Shown here piece after piece: positions 38,171 through 48,582 of a stretch of DNA of 64,000 bases. The stretch's first letter is position 1; each line of letters opens with the position of its first letter. This DNA is from Mycosarcoma maydis (taxonomy: Eukaryota; Basidiomycota; Ustilaginomycetes; Ustilaginales). The stretch is from assembly GCF_000328475.2 (NCBI RefSeq), contig NC_026487.1, forward strand, positions 62,001 to 126,000, in the 5' to 3' direction. Below the pieces are notes generated by a model. It had not been told where the DNA came from. It saw only the letters and a program-made list of their open reading frames with translations, and did no database searches. The translations under genes and the position numbers were made by a program.

Positions 38171-38812
38171 CTAGTTGAGCTGGTCGGGCTCGGGTTGGGC
38201 GTGAGCGGACATGCTTGGATGGAGGATCATCGGAGGTTGGATTTTGAGCCTGTTGTGCTTTCCGACGAGTGCGTCGAGCAAGGCGAGGGCGAATTCGAAC
38301 GTGGTGCCGGGGCCTCTAGAAGTGATGAGGTTATCGGCAACCACGACTCTGTCGTCCTTGTACGCGTAGTGTTGATCCAGACTCGACTTGACACTGGGAT
38401 GGCTTGTGATAGCGCTGTCTCTTGCGATGGCTGCCGAGTGGATGGCTAGACTGCCGGCGCAGATGGCACCGACCACTTTGCCTTTAGCGTACATGGCGCC
38501 GACCAACGCCTGCACGTCCGCATTCGCCGAGATGGTTTCGACACCTTTGGCACCTCCCGGAATCACGATGCAGTCATACTCGAGCGCTTTGCCACCGCCA
38601 ACGTCAGCCAGTTGCAGATCAGGCACGATCTTGACTCCCCGAGAACACGTCACGTACGCCACCGAGTGTGCACACGATGCATCACTCCATGTGCTTGACG
38701 ATCCAACCAACACCGACCTCGTCGTCACCGACCCGCGAACCAGAACGTCGTACGTAATCGTGAACTCGCTCTCTTCGGTCCCCTCGGCGATCAAGATCAA
38801 TGCGGATGGCAT
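38171..38812 (-). CDS. DJ-1/PfpI-family protein (Parkinson protein 7 homologue)
   Basis: A 213-residue protein of the DJ-1 subfamily, small oxidative-stress proteins reported to act on methylglyoxal adducts; the activity is debated. The ATG at 38810-38812 is the start. Key residues are present: Glu 16 in EGTEESEF, the nucleophile Cys 118 in GAICAGSLAI, the TSHPSV block and NLITSRGPGTTFEFALAL near the C terminus. Compared with human or fission yeast DJ-1 there are about ten extra residues (around 48-58, SSTWSDASCAHS) before the CSRGV strand. I considered an intron there, but the alignment fits a loop insertion. The gene is divergent from TFIIA gamma. A GAGCAAA heptamer array lies 75 bases upstream of its start. 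Confidence 0.93.
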   Translation of the reverse strand: MPSALILIAEGTEESEFTITYDVLVRGSVTTRSVLVGSSSTWSDASCAHSVAYVTCSRGVKIVPDLQLADVGGGKALEYDCIVIPGGAKGVETISANADVQALVGAMYAKGKVVGAICAGSLAIHSAAIARDSAITSHPSVKSSLDQHYAYKDDRVVVADNLITSRGPGTTFEFALALLDALVGKHNRLKIQPPMILHPSMSAHAQPEPDQLN

Positions 38813-39644
38813 CCTGTCTACTCGTGTCTTCCTTTTTGCGACTGTCAAGTGGAATGTTTTGGGTGAAAGAGAGAAACGAGAGCAGAGAGCAAAGAGCAAA
38901 GAGCAAAGAGCAAAGAGCAATAAGAGTGAGGCGTATGTTAGTTCGTGAAACGATCGACGTCACATCTCAAATCAGCGCGTCGTGCGTCTACGGTCGTCAG
39001 TGAAGGGCCATCCGCCTCGCGCAAAGATAAGATAGCGTGTCCAGCTATCGTCGGTGCGTCATCAAGAAGCCTGTTAGCCCACTTGAGACTCGAATCACCC
39101 CGTCTCACGTCTTGGACCGTTTCGAAGACTCGTGCGTGACTTTCCTTTCACATCTGCCGCCCGCACCGTTTTTTGCTACAAGGCGAATAAATATCCAATC
39201 ACGAATCATAACTCACGACTGTCCAGAATCACGAATCTTGAAAATGCACCTAACCGTGTGGAGGTCGTAGGTTCGTGCTTGACGCTTTGGAGAAATAGTC
39301 ACGAGTGTTGAGCCGTCATCCGGCCGGAAAGATTCGTGATTTGTGATTTCTTGAAGCTGAGTCGCCGTGATTCACGATTGACGATTCGTGATTGACGATG
39401 GGTATTCCAAGTCGTAACTCTGACTGCAACAACCGTGAACTTGTGGTAACGTCGAAGCCCAACGCGACACGCCGTTTGCCATCCGACATCCATCAGGCGC
39501 CACCGAGCTGTGCAGTTGCTTTCTCACCTTCTCGATTGTCGCTCTCACTCGGTACAACCCATCGTCGATTCGGCCGCCCATCAGCGCAGCACGTTTGCGC
39601 GGCCAAACGAGTGTAAAGGCACAAGACACGCAGCGCTCACAACC
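38813..39644. other. Divergent upstream region of DJ-1 and TFIIA gamma
   Basis: It contains the GAGCAAA array (38887-38921) and a cluster of CGTGA/TCACG words at 39195-39400. No gene is supported. Confidence 0.6.
38887..38921. repeat. Heptamer tandem repeat (GAGCAAA)
   Basis: Five units, the last with one mismatch. Confidence 0.9.
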
Positions 39645-40239
39645 ATGGCTTCGACAAGCGCAAACAAGCAGCTCTACTACGAGCTGTACAGGCGGTCTTC
39701 GTAAGTTTGACCACCTCTCCGTAACGCGTTGATCAACGCTCAAGCTTTGGCTCGGCTCGACCCTGTAGCTGATCTTGTCGCCGATGCTTCCTGATTTTGT
39801 CTTTTTGACTTGTCTACGTACGCGCAGCATCGGCATGCAACTCACCGATGCACTAGACGAACTTATCCAGTCCGGACACATCAATCCGGTGCTCGCCATG
39901 CGTGTTCTCAACGAGTTCGACAAAGCCATCGCTACCAACCTCGCCAAAAATGTCAAGGCGAAAAGTCAACTCAAGGTGCGTTTGCTGCCATCCGCTCTTG
40001 CGTGCTCGCTTCACTCTGCTGACATACTCCTCGATGCTTTTCTCCTGCACCATCACCGTGTGCGATCGACGTCACTTTTCGCGCTCGATCAGGGCCACCT
40101 CAAAGACTACCGTCTCTGCGAAGAAGTCTGGACGTTCAGAGTTCGTAATGCGACGCTCAAACTCGACAATGCCGAGATCTTGGATGTCGACAAGGTCAAG
40201 ATCGTCGCTTGCAAAATGGCAGATAGTACCACCAAGTGA
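39645..40239 (+). CDS. TOA2: TFIIA gamma (small) subunit, three exons
   Basis: A 116-residue general transcription factor subunit that stabilises TBP on the TATA box. Exons are 39645-39700, 39828-39975 and 40093-40239. Introns are 127 nt (GTAAGT...CGCAG) and 117 nt (GTGCGT...ATCAG). Exon 1 gives MASTSANKQLYYELYRRSS. Exon 2 gives IGMQLTDALDELIQSGHINP and the helix ending KNVKAKSQLK. Exon 3 gives GHLKDYRLCEEVWTFRVRN, then the beta-barrel tail with VDKVKIVACK. Length and order match yeast Toa2 and human GTF2A2 throughout. No unspliced frame shows the protein. Confidence 0.97.
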
Positions 40240-42054
40240 TTACCATCGAGTCCCAAGCCGCTTAGTATTGTCTTTTTCTCCTTGTTACACTTGCGTCTCG
40301 TTGGTCAATCGTGAATCCCACAGCATCGTCCTGGTCTGTATTTGTATGCTCGCTCAATCTCATACCTTTTTCCTCGGCGATAAGACGTGACGGTGCTGAA
40401 ACGGTCTCGGGTGTGCAGAGACGCTGGGCGAGGCTGATGCAAGCACCTCACAGTGTCTCAGCACGGTCCGGCTGAGGCCGTGTTTTGCTCGGAAGCGTGG
40501 TGCGTTTTTCGATCGGGAATCTGCGCCCGATCGATGCCACGATGCCAGCCACCGGCCGGCGGGCCGAGCAAAAAGTGGATGGATGCAATCTGCATACAGA
40601 CGTGGCATTTTCGGCTTCTAAGAAACACGTCAAAGAAGGAGGCAAGCGAGGCAAGCGCGGCCGATATGTTGAATGCTCGACGTGTGGAATGTCGTCTACA
40701 TGGCTTTGCGTCGCAGTGGTGAGTGGTGAGTCAAATTCACGATTCACGATGGTTGAAAATCGCGGCGCCTGGTTTGTGAACTCGAAACCGACAAATTTGG
40801 GATGCGTAGTTGGATGATCATAGTCAACGAGTATACGGCGCATCGTTGTGCATGTTGGCCTTGTGTTGGCCGCTTGATTGTGGCGTGATGCGGCGAGGAA
40901 CAGGAGCACGATCCGTGATGGTGCTTGCAGCGTAGCTCGTGATTGGCTCACCCCGAATCGCGAAAGCGCCGCGCTCTTGCACGCAGCATACGAAGCAGCG
41001 TAGCTGGCGCGCCAGGAATGTGCGCTTGCGTTCAACGCAGAATCGCGCTTCCGCTATTTTGCACGATTCGTGAGTCGCACCTTGACGTCGGGAATGCACA
41101 CCGCATACACTTTCGACGCGGCTCGAATTGTTTGGTGACGCCTGTCAAGTATCGCTCGCTAAAACGCACTTCGCATTTACGTGTGCATTCATCGGCTCGC
41201 GTCACGGCGAAGCGATTCACGATTCATGCTGGACGATGGACGATGGACGATGGACGATTCATGCTGGACGATGGACGATGGACGATGGACGATGGACGGC
41301 TGCGTATCCAGAGTCGTGAGTATCAACGTTGCTGTTTGTGCTTTGCACATGTATGGCGCACATTCCGCGCACTCGATCGTGTTGCGCGCTGAGATCCGGT
41401 CGAGTGGGCGCAGCGCATGCGCTGGTTCTAGCTTTCCAACCACCACCCTCGCCGCACGCAGACATTGTTCGCTTGCTACACTGCACTCTCGTGCAACGTG
41501 CGACGTGCGTGGCCGTGGCCGCGGGCGCGATGTGCGTGTTGTTGTTGTTATTGTTTGGCTCGTGTGGCGTCACACCACTGCACAGTGTTGTTCTCCCTGA
41601 CTCGAACCGAGACACGAACACGAATCATCCAGGATTAGCATCTTGCACCTTGGCTTTTGCTGTTGACGCTCGTCGTGGATTGGTCGCCCTGCGCCTTCTG
41701 TATAGCTACGTAGCGTAATCCATTGAGCCATGAGACTGTAGAGTGTTGATTCACGCCTCAACGTGGTTGTTTCTCTTCCATCATCTTTCACTGACTGTCT
41801 CTATCTCTTAGCTTGCTCGACATCTCTATCATTATCATTATCTTGGCATAGCGCAACTATCTGCATACGCTCCACATCGACCATACCGTCCTAACCTCAT
41901 TGATACTCTCGCATTCGATCCGACCGATCCGACCTCTGATGCAGTGATACTCGAACTCTATCGTTGTCTAGGTCAACTTGCGAGCAAATCTGTATCTAGC
42001 TGCGAGAAAGCACGTTGTTTGTCGTTTGCATCACCACCACGGCAGCTGTGCACC
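40240..42054. other. Long intergenic region with minisatellite
   Basis: 1.8 kb without a gene I can support. Several overlapping open frames exist, but they start at non-ATG codons and have no domain. A higher-order heptamer array (ACGATGG units broken by TTCATGCT) lies at 41221-41298. The final 200 bases are CT-rich and precede the DUF2841 gene. Confidence 0.6.
41221..41298. repeat. Heptamer minisatellite (ACGATGG) with higher-order structure
   Basis: Two blocks of ACGATGG units, each introduced by GATTCATGCTGG. The 7-bp unit and the larger block are both duplicated. Confidence 0.93.
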
Positions 42055-44283
42055 ATGCCGCGCATTCCGGTTCGAGTGGAGCCGTACAGTTCGCCTTCAC
42101 GTCAACATCGTCATTACAAGAACAAGCGCGATCAGGTGCTGCGCGCTCTGGGAAAGGCAGCGTACATCAACGGCTCGCACTTTGCCATCATGTGGGTTTC
42201 CGCACGCGGCGACGTCGAGACGTACGCCAGCGAGGCGTTGCAAACGCGCCTCGACGATTGGTTTGTCAAAGGCGGCATCGCTGATGAGGCGAGGCAGCTC
42301 GTGAAGAATTCAGCACGTCCAGGCGCTCCTGCATCGACCGACGTTCAGGTATTTGAAGATTCCGATGACGAAGTAGACGAGCCACAAGAGGGCGAGGATG
42401 CCAATGTGTTTTTGGACACTTCTGCCAGCCAACATGACGCCGAGAGTTGCCATGCTAAAGCGAAACCAAAACGTGGCGCTTTGGCTCCGTTGAATACAAC
42501 GATTGCCAACCAGTCGTTCTTGAGAAGCAGAGCTTCGTGGCCTACTCAGCCTTGGTCGCAAGACGATCAGCTCGCAGCGCCCAAATCCGCGCCTCTTTTC
42601 CCTTGCTCGACGCTAGCCACATTTGCGCAATCGCGCCGTAACGAGAACGACGCCCCACGAACATCAACACCGATTGTATCGGCTTCAGCGCGCATGCTTT
42701 CGCGCAACAGCATATCCACTTGCTCAGCGTCCACATCCTCGCTTCAAGGCTCGCCACCAACCGTCGAGATCACACTCGCCAATGCCGCTGCACGAACCGC
42801 GTTTCTCGAGCTGCGTTTCGGCCAGCTCCAACAGGGCGTCTGCAAAACCGTCGCGAAAGCGTGGATCAAAATCATCGAGCCGAAAAAGCAAACGCGCTGC
42901 CCATACAACAAGGGCGAAGCCGGAAAACCTGACTGGTGGCCCGAAGGCGTCCGCCACAAGGAGCCAGACCACCTCATGAAACCGGAACGTCACCTTTTGC
43001 TACTCACCATCCTGCGATCGCCCAAGGTCAAGGTGGCACGCCTGCAGCTTGCCACCGCCGAGGTGGTGGCGCTCATCAAGGCGGACAAGGTGAGCTTGTT
43101 GATGGATGTATATCGGATTGCGAGGGAGGAGGAAAAACTAAGGGAGAGCGGCGGCGATGCGCAAGCCGAGCCGATAAGCGTCGGAGTGAGCACCCTGGAT
43201 GGCTGGTGCAAAGAAGGAAGCGAGATGACCAGTCACGGACGACAGATTGCCAGGAGTGCTACGCCGGAAGCGTCAGCTGGCGCAGCATCCTCATTGGCCT
43301 GCAATGTGGCTGGTGGTGACAAGCGCAAGAGGATCACCGGTGCAGCCGGTTCGAGTCGCATGGTCAAGTCGCACTCCACTGGTGCAGTTGGCGCTGGTCC
43401 ACCACACAAGAAGAGGCGCAGCATCGCCACGAGCACGTTGAGTGCCCAAGTGCGCACTGAACCGCTTGCGCGTTCGACACCGACCACACATGCCATGATG
43501 GACGGCGCCATGTTCGACGCGACCGCGCACCAACAGAACCACCTCATCGGACTCGGACTGGTAGATCCCGTCGCTTCGAACGCAGGTGCAATGGGCATGG
43601 CGCGATCCCACTCGTTCTCGGCACCTAGCGCACCTTACCACCACACCAGCAACGAAGCTCCAATGCAACGTGCACTGGGCCAAGCGTCTTCGTCGGCCGA
43701 AACCTCACCATGGCCACACACATACGCGTTGGCCTCGTCGACCGCCAGCACCGAAGTCAACGGCTTGGCCACGCCGCTCACAGCCACCTCTGCGATCGAC
43801 GCTGGCTTTGCCACCGCGACTCACCCAGCGCACCCGACGTTCTTCTACACTCAAGCCGCCAACTTTTCCTACCCTGCACCACACGCACATGCGCACTCAC
43901 AAGCACACGCTGAAATGTGCCAACTCACATCGGCCATCAACACCCTGCCCTTCCAAGCGAATGCTCTCGGCCTGGACAACTGGGCATTGGCCAACTTTGA
44001 CCTGCACGACCTCTCGTCTTCGTCCTGGAATCGCGCCGCACTCGGGCACCGACGAGAGCTTCTCGTTCGATACCAGCAATGGGCCTCGGCGGCTACTGGT
44101 GCAGACTCAGCCCATGTAGGCGCGCGGACCCCGTCTCCCGGACCCGCATTGCGCCTCGATATCCCCACGAAACCTGCGTCCGACACAGCCGAAGCGCACC
44201 ACATCGCACCGCCTTGCGCACCGCATGACCACCACACCTACTGGCTCCACCACACCTCTCAACGCCAACAGCCCCACGCGTGA
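42055..44283 (+). CDS. DUF2841-type (YDR124W-like helical bundle) protein
   Basis: A 742-residue protein of unknown role. The ATG at 42055 (CACCATGCC) is the first in frame. Near the N terminus is a short conserved block (ALGKAAYINGSHFAIMWVSA). The central domain, about 250-360, contains FLELRFGQLQQGVCKTVAKA, then WIKIIEPKKQTRCPYNKGE and DWWPEGVRHKEPDHLMK. This matches the fungal DUF2841/YDR124W-like helical bundle, also known from the hrmA-associated cluster of Aspergillus. Two basic, NLS-like segments follow (GDKRKRI, PHKKRRS), then 250 residues rich in His, Ala, Ser and Thr. Nuclear location is inferred from these signals. It is intronless and convergent with the CRAL-TRIO gene. The domain is recognised from memory of its signature. 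Confidence 0.75.
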   Translation: MPRIPVRVEPYSSPSRQHRHYKNKRDQVLRALGKAAYINGSHFAIMWVSARGDVETYASEALQTRLDDWFVKGGIADEARQLVKNSARPGAPASTDVQVFEDSDDEVDEPQEGEDANVFLDTSASQHDAESCHAKAKPKRGALAPLNTTIANQSFLRSRASWPTQPWSQDDQLAAPKSAPLFPCSTLATFAQSRRNENDAPRTSTPIVSASARMLSRNSISTCSASTSSLQGSPPTVEITLANAAARTAFLELRFGQLQQGVCKTVAKAWIKIIEPKKQTRCPYNKGEAGKPDWWPEGVRHKEPDHLMKPERHLLLLTILRSPKVKVARLQLATAEVVALIKADKVSLLMDVYRIAREEEKLRESGGDAQAEPISVGVSTLDGWCKEGSEMTSHGRQIARSATPEASAGAASSLACNVAGGDKRKRITGAAGSSRMVKSHSTGAVGAGPPHKKRRSIATSTLSAQVRTEPLARSTPTTHAMMDGAMFDATAHQQNHLIGLGLVDPVASNAGAMGMARSHSFSAPSAPYHHTSNEAPMQRALGQASSSAETSPWPHTYALASSTASTEVNGLATPLTATSAIDAGFATATHPAHPTFFYTQAANFSYPAPHAHAHSQAHAEMCQLTSAINTLPFQANALGLDNWALANFDLHDLSSSSWNRAALGHRRELLVRYQQWASAATGADSAHVGARTPSPGPALRLDIPTKPASDTAEAHHIAPPCAPHDHHTYWLHHTSQRQQPHA

Positions 44284-44600
44284 TCCCACGCTTCCGCCCT
44301 GCACTCGTTATCCCTCGCCACGCATCGTCCTCCAAGTCCGTCCGCGCATGCCGAGCTTTCATTCACGACTCATATTTCTCATTAGGCCAGCTTCGGTTGG
44401 CGTTCATGTTTGATGGATTCACGCTTCGTACATTCGCAATGCATGACTACTCTCCGCTCGTGGCTCACGACTGGTTTCACTTGACGTTATCGGCGATGCC
44501 TGTGCATGAGCACACACAGATACAGAGAAACTTGTTGTACAAGCATGCCAAGATGTGCCTCGTTACTGAGATTGGCGAATCGGAGACCAAGGTGCTGGGT
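44284..44600. other. Convergent gap
   Basis: 317 bases between the DUF2841 and CRAL-TRIO stop codons. I see only 3' flank sequence. Confidence 0.6.
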
Positions 44601-47600
44601 TCACTTCCAACCATCCCTGAGCTGTCGCAAGCTGAGCGCCAGAGCCTGCCAGCAGTCCGGTTCTGCACCTAGATCCAACGCTCTCATCCCACTGGGCGCG
44701 TCTCTGCGATGCGCAGACTCGTGCAATGCCAACGACTTCAACTCGCCCAATACGGCCCTACCGCCCACTTGCGCAGTCGAAGCTTCGAACGATGCAAACA
44801 CCACCAGGCCACAACTGCGACGGATCTTGGTTAACTCGACCACCGTAATGCGCTCATCGGAAGCGGGCAGCGCCACTTCGACATGGCAGTCGCACGCGAG
44901 TGCGCGCGAAAGCGCAAATCGACCCGAAGCCTGTGTGTACTCGAGCATGCGTCGCGCATCGAAATCGCGGATCGATCCGAGCCTTGTCGAGAGCTGCGAG
45001 AGCGACGTCGATAGATCTTGCGATTCAGAGCCAGGTACGATCACATGTACCACAAACAGCGGACATATGCACGAGAGCAGCGATCCGAGGCCCGAGATCG
45101 AGTCGTCGTCATTCCGGTCGAACGTAGCGGAGAGCGACAGGCTCAGGCTCGGTCGCACACGCGGGCTGGTGCCGCGCTTGCTCAACGTCGTCCCACGCTT
45201 GGCCACATCGTCATCGTCGTCATCACCACTCGCCTTGGATGTCCCAGACGTCCACAGATACGTGTAAAGAAGGTAGCCGAGCGAAGCTCCCGAAATCACT
45301 CCACCCGCTACAGCCAGAGCATTCACCCTCGATCCTCTACCTTGTTTGCCACCCGCGCCTCCTGCAGCGTGCTTGGCAGCTGCCACCCTGCCTGCTCCGC
45401 CCTCCGCCTTGATCAGACCCATCCTTCTCCGAATGTGCATCCCGCTCCAACTACCGTTTCTCGTTGAGTCCGGCGAAATCGAACCCGCCTTCATCCCCCT
45501 CCTCTCCCACTCGTCCCAATCCACAACACCCTCTTCTTGACCAACGACGCCGCTGCCCAACATGGTCCCAAAAGCAGCGTACACTTGCGCTACCGTCCTC
45601 TGCCTCCATTCCGGCCTGAATAGCATCACCAACACCACGGCGCCCAGCAGCTTTTTTACCATCCTTGACAAAGGCGTCTCGCTGTTTCCGCGTAGCTTGT
45701 CCTTGGTCCTCTGCTCATCCTGGTGGAGCGCCGACAATCGTCTAGCGTCGAGAGTCCTCCAAAAATCATCCTGGGCTCCTTCCGTGGTACTCGCGCGGGC
45801 ACCGACACTCATCGTCCTCGCTACCTCGCTCGCTATCAACGACATTCTCCACCTCAGTCGACGGTGGAACGCCAGGACGCGCAGCACAAACAAGTACGTC
45901 AGCGTACGCAGCAGATCGCGTTTGCGCCGACGAGAATGCAGGTGCTGCGGCGTGCTGCTCCGGTTGAGCCGGAACGTGGTTTCGGGAGTGATCGGATTGT
46001 AGGCCGGGTAGCCGAAGAACGGGTTGTTGGCGTTGTACGGTGAGACATGGCCATCGCGCGCGGACCGACGTGTGCGGTGCGAGAGCAGCGTATGTTCGAC
46101 GTGCTGCAGAGGCGGCTCGTCAAGATGCTCCACTTGAAGACGCGGCGATGCGGGCTCGATGTACATGATGGTGCCATCCGAAGCTCCAGCCTGGTGCTGC
46201 TCATGCGCTAGCGCCTGATCGTCGGCAGCCGCCGCGCCTTTCGAGCTGAATCGTGTCTCTGACAATCGTCGAAGACGATTGAGCAGTCCAGCACCAGCAG
46301 CATCCGAAAAACGCGGAGCCAGCTCACCGTCTTTACCGCTTGCATCCGAATCCTCGCTTTCGGATGGTAGCACTGCCTCCTCGTCCTCCTCTGGCAGGTA
46401 AAGTGTAAAGTTGCTCGTGGCTCCCACCCGACGTTGAGGCGAAGACAAACGGTCATTGGAAAAGCGCACGTGTCGATCTGGATTCCTCGTCCTCTGCACC
46501 CTCGGACTGAGCGGTCCGACAGGTGTCACGCTCGGTGTGACAAACGGCGAGGCACCAGTGCTAACGCTCAACCCCACCGCCCTTCCATCGACAATCCTTA
46601 CCTCGGAACCGGATCTGGACCTGCCTCCGATATGAGCGTTCTCCGCTGCACTCGACAGATCGCCTCTGGACATTTGGAGATGCTTCAACTTCCGCGCTGC
46701 GCTGGGGGTCATCTTGAGGCCACTTGCAGCGTTAAAATCGGCAGCATGACCTCGAGGAGTCGACGGCTCGCTGTGTCGCGGCGTTACCGGCCGACTGGCC
46801 CAAGGAGTCGAGTCGGCGCTGTAAAATACCTCGTAGATGCTCTCGTACGAGTTGGTGCGACTCATGTGGCGAGACACGCCAGGGCTGTGAGGCGGTGTGA
46901 TGACCGATGCAGCAGCCGAGGAAGCACGCCTGGGTCGACCGTACTTGCGCAGCACATCGTTGGTCGAGCTCTCGATGGTCACATCCAGCTCTCCACCGTA
47001 GCACGCTGGAATGCATTTTACGTCAAAGTGCTCTTGCAATTCTTGATGCGAAGGGAAGAAGATCTTGGCAAGCGCTTGTTGCGGCAAGACCCGCTTGATG
47101 ACGGCCCACATGCCCGCGTGGACCCAGCCGTAGTTGAGGATGAAAACAGCACCAACCATGCCGGGCACATGGTTTTTGAGCAAATCCAAGAGGAACGGCA
47201 GAAGCTCGAGCTCCAAGTTAGCCATACCACTGGAAGCAAGGTCGATCGCTATGGAAGCCTGTAGCACCGTGTCGGTTTGCTGTTGCCTGTCGGATTGCGG
47301 GGTGCCTTTTTTGTGCTGATCAGCATAGATGCTAGCGCGGTAGAGGTCGGAGACGTACCTTCGCATGATTTCCATGCATGCGACAATGTACTCCTTGAGC
47401 TGATCTAGCGAATTGTCGGCGGTCCTTTCGACGCTTCTCAGGTTGATAATGCCACACGGTCTTGCGTAAAGGTCGGTGAATCTGCTGTTGACCCAGAACA
47501 GCGGCGGGTTTGGCGGTGGTGGCGTGACATAGAGCGGATTCAGCGACGAGAGCGACAAAAGATCCAGGTCGGTCCTCATGCGCCAGAGAACAGTAGCATT

Positions 47601-47870
47601 GAGAAGGACGATTGCCTGCTCATGGTTGTACCTGGAGCGTCGGTAGAATCGAAAGAGGTTGGCGAAATCGGAGAGATAGACGAGCACGCGCGTCTTGCCC
47701 TCTTCGCTGAGCTCGAGTTGAGATGCTACATGATCGACAATCTGCTCTTTGGCGAGCTTGTGCAGTTGTTCGACGGCAGCAAAGTGCGATTGGTATTTGG
47801 TGACGAGGTCGAGATGCTTCTCGTGAACTGCACGGGCATTTTTGCTTTTGAGCTCCTGCACCGACGGCAT
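44601..47870 (-). CDS. Large CRAL-TRIO (Sec14-like) membrane protein
   Basis: A 1089-residue protein with an ATG at 47868-47870. The N-terminal 70 residues are helical. A CRAL-TRIO lipid-binding fold spans about 110-300: PPLFWVNSRFTDLYARPCGI, IAIDLASSGMANLELELLPF, LLKNHVPGMVGAVFILNYGW, then FDVKCIPACYGGELD. A long Ser/Pro/Arg-rich region follows (300-640). Three hydrophobic segments lie near 650 (LLRTLTYLFVLRVLAF), 740 (KKLLGAVVLVMLF) and 875 (AVAGGVISGASLGYLLYTYLW). An Asp run and a 180-residue soluble tail end it. This suggests lipid exchange at a membrane where the protein itself is anchored; that is inference. I know no named homologue with this full layout. The open frame is continuous, so no intron is required. 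It is divergent from the SDR gene. Confidence 0.75.
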   Translation of the reverse strand: MPSVQELKSKNARAVHEKHLDLVTKYQSHFAAVEQLHKLAKEQIVDHVASQLELSEEGKTRVLVYLSDFANLFRFYRRSRYNHEQAIVLLNATVLWRMRTDLDLLSLSSLNPLYVTPPPPNPPLFWVNSRFTDLYARPCGIINLRSVERTADNSLDQLKEYIVACMEIMRRYVSDLYRASIYADQHKKGTPQSDRQQQTDTVLQASIAIDLASSGMANLELELLPFLLDLLKNHVPGMVGAVFILNYGWVHAGMWAVIKRVLPQQALAKIFFPSHQELQEHFDVKCIPACYGGELDVTIESSTNDVLRKYGRPRRASSAAASVITPPHSPGVSRHMSRTNSYESIYEVFYSADSTPWASRPVTPRHSEPSTPRGHAADFNAASGLKMTPSAARKLKHLQMSRGDLSSAAENAHIGGRSRSGSEVRIVDGRAVGLSVSTGASPFVTPSVTPVGPLSPRVQRTRNPDRHVRFSNDRLSSPQRRVGATSNFTLYLPEEDEEAVLPSESEDSDASGKDGELAPRFSDAAGAGLLNRLRRLSETRFSSKGAAAADDQALAHEQHQAGASDGTIMYIEPASPRLQVEHLDEPPLQHVEHTLLSHRTRRSARDGHVSPYNANNPFFGYPAYNPITPETTFRLNRSSTPQHLHSRRRKRDLLRTLTYLFVLRVLAFHRRLRWRMSLIASEVARTMSVGARASTTEGAQDDFWRTLDARRLSALHQDEQRTKDKLRGNSETPLSRMVKKLLGAVVLVMLFRPEWRQRTVAQVYAAFGTMLGSGVVGQEEGVVDWDEWERRGMKAGSISPDSTRNGSWSGMHIRRRMGLIKAEGGAGRVAAAKHAAGGAGGKQGRGSRVNALAVAGGVISGASLGYLLYTYLWTSGTSKASGDDDDDDVAKRGTTLSKRGTSPRVRPSLSLSLSATFDRNDDDSISGLGSLLSCICPLFVVHVIVPGSESQDLSTSLSQLSTRLGSIRDFDARRMLEYTQASGRFALSRALACDCHVEVALPASDERITVVELTKIRRSCGLVVFASFEASTAQVGGRAVLGELKSLALHESAHRRDAPSGMRALDLGAEPDCWQALALSLRQLRDGWK

Positions 47871-48270
47871 GTTTGACTATGCACGCCAGCACTTGCTGTG
47901 CAGATAGTAGACGTGAATTGGTTGCCGATGAGGGAGAGGTCAAAAGTCAAAAAGATGGTGGAGAGAGCGATGCTCGACGGGGCGCGCGGCACGACGATCT
48001 GTGCACAGTCACGAGTGGACCGGGCAAAAAGGATGTGAAAGCAGCCGGATGCGAGACGCGCACCCTTTTTTGTTTGCTTTTGGGTTTTTGGATTTTCCTG
48101 AAATAATAATAATCACGAATCGTGAATTAGTGATTCCCGCTTTTGGTCACCTGAGCTGTCAGTCAAGCGTGAAGTACGAGTGTCGCAAAGTCACGAGGCC
48201 GTCAGTCACGAGTTGTCAATCATGAATCTCGTGACACTTATCTTTGTTCTCGCTCGGGTCTCCTAGCTTG

Positions 48271-48291
48271 GCTGCTGCTGCTGCTGCTGCC
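48271..48291. repeat. CTG trinucleotide repeat
   Basis: Seven uninterrupted GCT/CTG units in noncoding DNA. Confidence 0.9.
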
Positions 48292-48454
48292 GAGGCGTGA
48301 GGCACGAGGCGGCTAACGCGTTGTTAAGACGACATGCTCTCTCCGCGGGTTTACGTCCGAAACCGATGACGTCGAAATCACATGGCAAGAGATACTCACG
48401 ACTGTCGATGCTTGAAGTTGTGAGTGAAGAAGCGAAAACAACACTCACGACTCG

Positions 48455-48489
48455 TGACTGTGACTGTGACTGTGACTGTGACTGTGACT
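48455..48489. repeat. Hexamer tandem repeat (GACTGT)
   Basis: Almost six perfect 6-bp units upstream of the SDR gene. Confidence 0.9.
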
Positions 48490-48582
48490 CACAACTCAGA
48501 CTCTCTTCCTGCAAACCTTGCCTTACAGAAAAGAGAGGCTGCTGGCTCTGCACGTCGGTTCCAACAAGGTAGCAACATCGTC

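Larger units (their letters stand above)
47871..48582. other. Divergent region with microsatellites
   Basis: It contains a CTG trinucleotide run (48271-48291) and a GACTGT hexamer array (48455-48489), plus several CGTGA words. No gene is supported. Confidence 0.65.

Noticed and set aside
38640..38770. Intron in the DJ-1 gene
   Set aside because: The flanking RGSVTTRSVLVG aligns without gaps to fission yeast DJ-1, so the extra residues fit a loop; no good donor and acceptor pair was seen.
40448..41035. 195-codon minus-strand frame in the TFIIA-DUF2841 gap
   Set aside because: No recognisable domain, biased composition, overlapped by other equally poor frames.
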